Notes under the pieces: generated by a model | Told to the model about the DNA's origin: nothing | The model's database searches: none | Seen by the model: the letters and a program-made list of their open reading frames with translations, nothing else | Position numbers and translations under genes: made by a program | Origin: Lactobacillaceae bacterium | GTDB lineage: Bacteria > Bacillota > Bacilli > Lactobacillales > Lactobacillaceae | Assembly: GCA_031282325.1 (NCBI GenBank) | Contig: JAITDY010000034.1 | Location: forward strand, 1 to 20,171 | Length of the DNA: 20,171 bases | Direction of reading: 5' to 3' | Shown: piece by piece, positions 15,997 through 20,171 of the stretch | Layout: every line of letters starts with the position of its first letter | How positions within the stretch are numbered: position 1 is the first letter of the stretch

Positions 15997-16013
15997 ACAA
16001 TTATTGTATGACA
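15991..16013. promoter_or_regulatory. Perfect 23-nt palindrome holding both divergent -10 boxes and start codons
   Basis: TGTCATACAAT (15991-16001), a central T and ATTGTATGACA (16003-16013) form a perfect palindrome. It contains ATG of the plus-strand gene (16008-16010) and ATG of the minus-strand gene (15994-15996). Each has TACAAT exactly 6 nt before it (15996-16001 plus, 16003-16008 minus), which would put the first transcribed base at the A of each ATG. The -35 regions are poor. It could also be an operator that controls both genes. Confidence 0.7.
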
Positions 16014-16826
16014 ATTAAACTAATAACAATAGATGTAGATGGAACTTTAGTAAATTCTAAAAGTGAATTAACTCAACATACGATTGATATTTTAAAAAAA
16101 GCTATTGATAGGGGCGTAAAAATCGTAATTGCAAGTGGACGTCCTACCGCTGGAACCAAAAATTTCTTTCAAGCCTTGGGGATTGATAATTTAGAAAATC
16201 AGTACGCTATTAACTATAATGGAGCAATTGTTGCTAATACTAAGGGTGATGTAATTACTGAAGATACTTTAACATTTGATGATTATAAAAAAATTGCTAA
16301 ATTAGCAGATGAGCTAAATATTCCCTATCAAATTGAAACAGCCGATTATATTATTACGCCATTTGCTAAAATTCCCAAATATACAGTCTTTGAAGCAAAT
16401 TTGGTAAATATGCCTGTTTGGCACTTGCCAATTGAAAACACTCCAACTGATTCTGATATTGCAAAAGTTATGTTTATTGATGAACCAGAGAAAATAGAAA
16501 AGACACTTCCCTTAATTCCAGCAACATTCAAACAAGAATTTAACGTAATGAAAAGCGCTCCTGTTTTTATAGAATTTATTAAAAAAACCGTTTCAAAAGG
16601 TTTAGCCTTGCAACAATTAGCTGAAAAACTAAAAATTGATATTAGCCAAACAATGGCTATTGGCGATCAAGGAAATGATCTTTCAATGCTAGAAAAAGCA
16701 GGGGTTAGCGTTGCTATGGGCAACGCCATTCCTGAACTCAAACAAATTGCTGATTTTGTTACTAAAACTAACGATGAAGATGGTGTAGCCTACGCTATTG
16801 AAAAATTTATTCTTAATGATAATTAA
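16008..16826 (+). CDS. Cof-type HAD superfamily phosphatase (YidA-like)
   Basis: Hydrolase of 272 residues, probably acting on sugar phosphates or similar small metabolites in the cytosol. HAD motif I is TIDVDGTL (nucleophile Asp9, acid/base Asp11), motif II IASGRP (Ser43), motif III Lys198 in SKGLALQQL and motif IV AIGDQGNDLSML (219-227); the Cof-type C2 cap lies between II and III. I choose ATG 16008; a TTG at 15978 would extend it by ten residues into the mutase gene without a ribosome site. No Shine-Dalgarno precedes the ATG, consistent with a leaderless mRNA. It is divergent from the phosphoglucomutase gene, which fits a sugar-phosphate role, and its 3' end overlaps the convergent lipase-like gene by 14 nt. 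The exact substrate cannot be told. Confidence 0.9.
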   Translation: MTIKLITIDVDGTLVNSKSELTQHTIDILKKAIDRGVKIVIASGRPTAGTKNFFQALGIDNLENQYAINYNGAIVANTKGDVITEDTLTFDDYKKIAKLADELNIPYQIETADYIITPFAKIPKYTVFEANLVNMPVWHLPIENTPTDSDIAKVMFIDEPEKIEKTLPLIPATFKQEFNVMKSAPVFIEFIKKTVSKGLALQQLAEKLKIDISQTMAIGDQGNDLSMLEKAGVSVAMGNAIPELKQIADFVTKTNDEDGVAYAIEKFILNDN

Positions 16827-18171
16827 TTTCTTTTGTAAAAATATTCGTATCGAAAGTAAAGGTATTATCGATTTTTAAAATATTTGCTAAATTGTCTCTT
16901 AGGATTCCAATAATTTTATTGGAATCCTTTTTATATTGAGAAACTGATTCTCTACTGGAATTCTCTTTTTGAGTAGACCAATGTAACATTAACTCATTAT
17001 AAAAATCTGTTCGTATATTAAAATCCGGGGAAATATCTTTATAAATTATTTCTTTTAGAGAGTTTTTAGCGGTATCGAAAATATAATCAATATTTTTTGC
17101 AAACTGAACAGTACTATTTTCAAAGTGAATTAATAAGTCGTTTATTAATTCTGGATTTGCCCTAATTGTTCCCTTACTTGCAATAAATTTATTTATTTTT
17201 TTAGTTATTTGAAATTGTTCTTTTGCATTATTATATTGATTTAAAATAAATAATATTTCACTCATTTTAATATATGGGAACATTTCAAGTATTACTTTTT
17301 CTACATCAACATTTTTATTACTTATTTTTTGCATAAAATTTTGTAATGTTTTAGAAGTAATTTTATTTTTCTTCAAATAGTCCAGTAAATAATTATCAAT
17401 TATATTCTGCCAATGAATATATTCTTTAATTGAAAAATCATTATCAATCAATTTAATTTGTCCATTATTATCAAATTGATATTCAGAAAAATCATGTGTA
17501 TCTCCGATTTTTATATATGGCGATCCAATATTAATTCGTCCATCAATATAATGGATATTTCCAATTTGATTTGAATTATTACGATTAAAAACACTGACCG
17601 GATCATCAGGATTTAAATAATAAGTAATTCGATCCTGAAACAAATTTAAATTTTGTTTTTCTTGTTTGCTTAAAGAATTACTGATATCAGGTCCATTAAA
17701 CAAGGTTACTTGGCCTACTTTTGCAGAAGTTTTTAAATCCATTTTACTAAGGCCTGTGACAATCACCATAGTGGCTAAACTATGACCAACTAAGTCCCAT
17801 TTTTGAATATTCGGAAATTTATTTTTTTCTTTAGTGAAGCTATTTGTAAAATCTTTCGCTTGAATTACAGCTTTATTTTCAATTGCAAAGGGTAAATTGT
17901 TATTCCACCAATCTGGGTTTTTATAATCAATACCATCACTTCCTCGAACAACGTAATATCCTTGCGTTGCTGATTTAGCAAATTTTTTATTTGTGACTAC
18001 ATAAGCAGTATATCCAGTTTTAGGATTATTAATTGTTTCTTGTAAATACCATTTTTTACCATCGCCAAAATCGTAAAATTCTTGATTGCTTGCAAAATTC
18101 TGAGGTCGATTTGAATAACTAGCTTGTGCTAAATTTAATTGAATATTTTTATTCGACCTTAAATCACCCAT
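16813..18171 (-). CDS. Alpha/beta-hydrolase (class 3 lipase-like) with a long helical C-terminal region
   Basis: Protein of 452 residues that I recognise only in part. Residues about 13-235 look like a class 3 lipase/Mbeg1-like alpha/beta-hydrolase: GYYVVRGSDG (71-80), nucleophile elbow GHSLA (Ser131), NPDDPVS (Asp189 or Asp190) and THDFSEYQF (His226) give a complete Ser-Asp-His triad. Residues about 250-452 are rich in charged and aliphatic residues, apparently helical, with no domain I can name. There is no signal peptide, membrane segment or lipobox. The N-terminal lipase plus helical tail recalls TslA-type lipases of type VII secretion, but no LXG helper or immunity gene is adjacent. No ribosome site; TATTAA stands 6 nt before the ATG. 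It lies after the upp terminator and its end overlaps the HAD gene. Confidence 0.72.
   Translation of the reverse strand: MGDLRSNKNIQLNLAQASYSNRPQNFASNQEFYDFGDGKKWYLQETINNPKTGYTAYVVTNKKFAKSATQGYYVVRGSDGIDYKNPDWWNNNLPFAIENKAVIQAKDFTNSFTKEKNKFPNIQKWDLVGHSLATMVIVTGLSKMDLKTSAKVGQVTLFNGPDISNSLSKQEKQNLNLFQDRITYYLNPDDPVSVFNRNNSNQIGNIHYIDGRINIGSPYIKIGDTHDFSEYQFDNNGQIKLIDNDFSIKEYIHWQNIIDNYLLDYLKKNKITSKTLQNFMQKISNKNVDVEKVILEMFPYIKMSEILFILNQYNNAKEQFQITKKINKFIASKGTIRANPELINDLLIHFENSTVQFAKNIDYIFDTAKNSLKEIIYKDISPDFNIRTDFYNELMLHWSTQKENSSRESVSQYKKDSNKIIGILRDNLANILKIDNTFTFDTNIFTKEINYH
16901..16932 (+). terminator. Intrinsic terminator of the HAD gene, inside the opposing lipase-like gene
   Basis: AGGATTCCAAT (16901-16911) and ATTGGAATCCT (16918-16928) form a perfect 11-bp stem around AATTTT, followed by TTTTT and TATA on the plus strand. 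It lies 75 nt after the HAD stop and within the last quarter of the lipase-like coding sequence, where the same bases encode KKDSNKIIGILR. On the minus strand no T-run follows, so it should not stop lipase transcription. Confidence 0.85.
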
Positions 18172-18177
18172 ACTTAT

Positions 18178-18183
18178 TTAATA
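18178..18183 (-). promoter_or_regulatory. Possible -10 box of the lipase-like gene
   Basis: TATTAA on the minus strand ends 6 nt before the ATG, the same spacing as for pgcA and the HAD gene. The upp terminator just upstream requires a new promoter in this short gap. No convincing -35 box. Confidence 0.35.
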
Positions 18184-18206
18184 CGCTTTATGCATTTAAA
18201 ACAAAC

Positions 18207-18237
18207 AAAAAACCTAAGCTATTAAAAGTTTAGGTTT
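18207..18237 (-). terminator. Intrinsic terminator after upp
   Basis: AAACCTAA (18210-18217) and TTAGGTTT (18230-18237) pair around 12 nt, followed on the minus strand by a T-run, 16 nt after the upp stop. Confidence 0.82.
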
Positions 18238-18252
18238 AGAGATTATTTTTAA

Positions 18253-18882
18253 TTATTTAGTGCCAAACAAACGATCCCCAGCATCCCCAAGACCGGGAAC
18301 GATGTAACCATTTTCATTTAATTTCTCATCAAGTGCAGCGGTATAAATGTCAACATCGGGATGTGTCTCTTGAATTGTTTTAATTCCTTCTGGGGCACTG
18401 ACTAAAACCATTAATTTAATTGCTTTTGCACCACGTTTTTTTAATGCCTCAATAGCATCTTTTGCAGAGCCACCAGTAGCCAACATCGGATCGACAATAA
18501 TCACTTCGCGTTTTTGGATATCTTCTGGTAACTTAATGAAATATTCATGCGGTTCTAATGTTTGTTCATCACGATACATGCCAATATGACCAATTTTAGC
18601 GGCCGGAATTAAATTCACTACTCCGTCTACCATACCTAATCCAGCACGTAAAATAGGGACAATAGCAACTTTTTTTCCAGTTAATTGTTTAACAGTTGTT
18701 TTCGCAACTGGCGTTTGGATTTCAACATCTTCTAATTGCATCTCTCGACTAACTTCATATGCCATTAAAGTAGCAATTTCATTTACTAATGCTCTAAAAT
18801 CTTTAGTTCCAGTATTTTGATCTCTTAAAATTCTTAATTTATGTTGAATTAATGGATGATTGATTACAGTAACTTTTGACAT
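18253..18882 (-). CDS. upp: Uracil phosphoribosyltransferase
   Basis: Salvage enzyme making UMP from uracil and PRPP; 209 residues, the usual length. The PRPP-binding loop VIIVDPMLATGGSA (about 127-140), PILRAGLGMVDG (76-87) and the uracil-binding C-terminal YIVPGLGDAGDR are all intact. The start at ATG 18882 has a clear GAGG site. It is 54 nt after the YrdC-family gene in the same direction with no terminator between, so it is probably transcribed with prmC and that gene, and it ends at a strong terminator. In many Bacilli glyA lies just before upp and the atp operon after it; neither is here. Confidence 0.98.
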   Translation of the reverse strand: MSKVTVINHPLIQHKLRILRDQNTGTKDFRALVNEIATLMAYEVSREMQLEDVEIQTPVAKTTVKQLTGKKVAIVPILRAGLGMVDGVVNLIPAAKIGHIGMYRDEQTLEPHEYFIKLPEDIQKREVIIVDPMLATGGSAKDAIEALKKRGAKAIKLMVLVSAPEGIKTIQETHPDVDIYTAALDEKLNENGYIVPGLGDAGDRLFGTK

Positions 18883-18936
18883 TTTTATACCTCAATAGTA
18901 TTTTAACAGTGCAAAATAACAATAATGTAACAAAAA

Positions 18937-19452
18937 TTAAAGATCAATGTAAATTGCCCCTTGACGCAAAATTTTTCCGTCTTGTACGACCGTAGATGCC
19001 ATCCCCTTTGGTAAAGAATCATCAACTACGATTGCATCAATTTTTCCTTCTAATTGCAATAAGACACCGGCTGCAGTAGTATTTGAAGTTTGATTAGTTA
19101 AATTAGCAGAGGTTCCCGTAATTGGCTGTCTAACTAATTCAATTATTTTTTGTGAAATATAATCATCGCTTTTTCGATACCCAATTCCTTTGTCAATAAT
19201 CGTTAGAGCACCTGGCCAAAAAAGTTCAGCAATTTTTTTATTTTCTGATGAAAAAGTAGTTGGAATTATATTTACCAACCATGAAATTGGTTTTTCTTTC
19301 AAGGAACGCCCCTTAATATTAGCTACTTGTTGGTCATTTAATGCTGCCAACCCATATAAAGTATCAGTTGGAATTGCTACAACACCGCCCTGTAAAATAA
19401 TTTCTGCTGCGTGTTTAATATCGTTTATTGAATTACTTAAAATTTCGGTCAT
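18937..19452 (-). CDS. ywlC: YrdC/Sua5-family threonylcarbamoyl-AMP synthase, short form
   Basis: Protein of 171 residues consisting of the YrdC fold only. The family makes threonylcarbamoyl-AMP from threonine, bicarbonate and ATP for the t6A37 modification of tRNAs that read ANN codons. Visible are GGVVAIPTDTLYGL (22-35), the KGR segment (48-50), FWPGALTII (78-86), TSAN (114-117) and STVV followed by ILRQG near the end. It lacks the C-terminal Sua5 domain and is short even for TsaC (about 190); the stretch between YGL and KGR is about five residues shorter than usual. The ATG overlaps the prmC stop (ATGA), indicating translational coupling. The PrmC-Sua5 pairing is standard in Firmicutes. 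The gene name is by analogy with B. subtilis. Confidence 0.88.
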   Translation of the reverse strand: MTEILSNSINDIKHAAEIILQGGVVAIPTDTLYGLAALNDQQVANIKGRSLKEKPISWLVNIIPTTFSSENKKIAELFWPGALTIIDKGIGYRKSDDYISQKIIELVRQPITGTSANLTNQTSNTTAAGVLLQLEGKIDAIVVDDSLPKGMASTVVQDGKILRQGAIYIDL

Positions 19453-20171
19453 AATTTAATTTTAACCATTCTTACTTTTCCATTTAAGTCGCGCCTAATA
19501 ATCGAATTTGAAGCAAGCTTCAAAATTGAGTTAGCTTGTTTATTACCAATTTCAAAATACAAGGTTTGATTTTTATGAGCACCCGATAAAATTTTTTTGT
19601 AAATTTCCATCCCATTATCATTAGCAAACAATGCTATTTTCGGTTCATTATTCAAGACAACATCATCAATTTCATCATTTTTAAAATCAATATAGGGTGG
19701 GTTACTTACAATTAAATCAAAATTATTTTGCAAATTTTGCCATACATCGCTCAATATAAAGTTAACATCCAGCTTTAAATTAAAAGCGTTTTTTTTCGCT
19801 ACAATTAGCGCATCTTTTGAGATATCGCTTAATGTAAGATCCCAATTTGGTTTATGTTTTTTTAATGTAAGTCCAATTGCCCCACTACCAGTTCCTAAAT
19901 CTAAAACTTTTAAATTATCGCTCGTTGAATAATCTTTTAAAATCCATTCAACTAATTCTTCTGTTTCTGGGCGGGGAATTAAAACTCTTTCATCAACTAA
20001 AAATTCCGAATCATAAAAAGCGGTATGGCCTAATATATATTGAACACTGCGACCATTAATTAATTGAGCAACCCAATCTGGCCACTGCTTTATTAATATT
20101 TCATCTGCCTTACGATCTAAATTAATTCTTAATTGCGCATAATTTAAATCAGCATATCCGGCCAATAAAAA
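19449..20171 (-). CDS. prmC: Peptide chain release factor N5-glutamine methyltransferase (N-terminus cut by window edge)
   Basis: Methylates the glutamine of the GGQ motif in release factors RF1 and RF2, using S-adenosylmethionine. The frame is open to the right edge (FLLAGYADLNYAQL at the edge), so the real start is outside; the TTG at 20165 is internal. About 241 residues are present of roughly 280. Seen are part of the helical N-terminal domain, IPRPETEELVEW, the SAM-binding VLDLGTGSGAIGL and the catalytic VSNPPYID. The family usually follows prfA, which would lie beyond the edge. It overlaps the YrdC-family gene by 4 nt and is probably the first or second gene of an operon that ends with upp. 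Confidence 0.96.
   Translation of the reverse strand, partial: FLLAGYADLNYAQLRINLDRKADEILIKQWPDWVAQLINGRSVQYILGHTAFYDSEFLVDERVLIPRPETEELVEWILKDYSTSDNLKVLDLGTGSGAIGLTLKKHKPNWDLTLSDISKDALIVAKKNAFNLKLDVNFILSDVWQNLQNNFDLIVSNPPYIDFKNDEIDDVVLNNEPKIALFANDNGMEIYKKILSGAHKNQTLYFEIGNKQANSILKLASNSIIRRDLNGKVRMVKIKL

Noticed and set aside
16901..16928. Same hairpin as a terminator for the lipase-like gene on the minus strand
   Set aside because: No T-run follows on that strand and it would cut off the last 30 codons.
18895..18922. TTGTTA-16-TACTAT as a upp promoter
   Set aside because: Its start of transcription would fall inside or after the GAGG ribosome site of upp; cotranscription with the upstream genes is simpler.

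Overview
The window is AT-rich chromosomal DNA from a low-GC Gram-positive bacterium, almost certainly a lactic acid bacterium (Lactobacillaceae in the broad sense). The basis is the sequence character of RpoB, EF-G, S12 and S7, the strong Shine-Dalgarno sites on housekeeping genes, a DinR/LexA-type SOS box, and an rpoB leader of the kind described in Lactobacillales. I cannot name a genus. There is no rRNA, tRNA, insertion sequence, prophage or CRISPR array.

Layout, left to right (nearly everything lies on the minus strand, so transcription runs right to left): the 5' part of rpoC (1-1071); rpoB (1111-4695) behind a consensus promoter and a structured leader; an MFS efflux-type transporter (4951-6147); a GPH-family sugar:cation symporter (6221-7687) with an operator-like palindrome inside its promoter; the str operon rpsL-rpsG-fusA (7895-10917) with a folded leader; a secreted LysM-CAP cell-wall protein (11173-12048); uvrB with an SOS box (12159-14162); a phosphoglucomutase (14299-15996) divergent from a Cof-type HAD phosphatase, the only plus-strand gene (16008-16826); an alpha/beta-hydrolase (lipase-like) protein of 452 residues (16813-18171); upp (18253-18882); a short YrdC/Sua5-family protein (18937-19452); and the truncated prmC (19449 to the right edge).

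How it works together: most of the window is information processing (RNA polymerase beta and beta', S12, S7, EF-G, PrmC, threonylcarbamoyl-AMP synthase), with nucleotide salvage (upp), DNA repair (uvrB), central sugar-phosphate metabolism (pgm, HAD) and accessory genes (two transporters, the LysM-CAP protein, the lipase-like protein). The str operon lies transcriptionally upstream of rpoBC and is separated from it by the two transporters. That is the reverse of the common Firmicutes order rpoB-rpoC-rpsL-rpsG-fusA.

The most rewarding parts for a second look are regulatory: (1) the rpoB leader, where the U-tract of a terminator-like hairpin is itself one arm of a perfect 17-nt inverted repeat; (2) the folded rpsL leader; (3) a perfect 23-nt palindrome that holds both start codons and both -10 boxes of the divergent pgm/HAD pair, suggesting two leaderless mRNAs; (4) three helically phased TTAAGA repeats at the LysM-CAP promoter; (5) a terminator for the HAD mRNA written inside the opposing lipase gene; and (6) the lipase-like protein itself, whose order of N-terminal lipase then helical C-terminus recalls reverse-arranged type VII secretion lipases. 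I did not find a clear multi-gene defence or mobile system.
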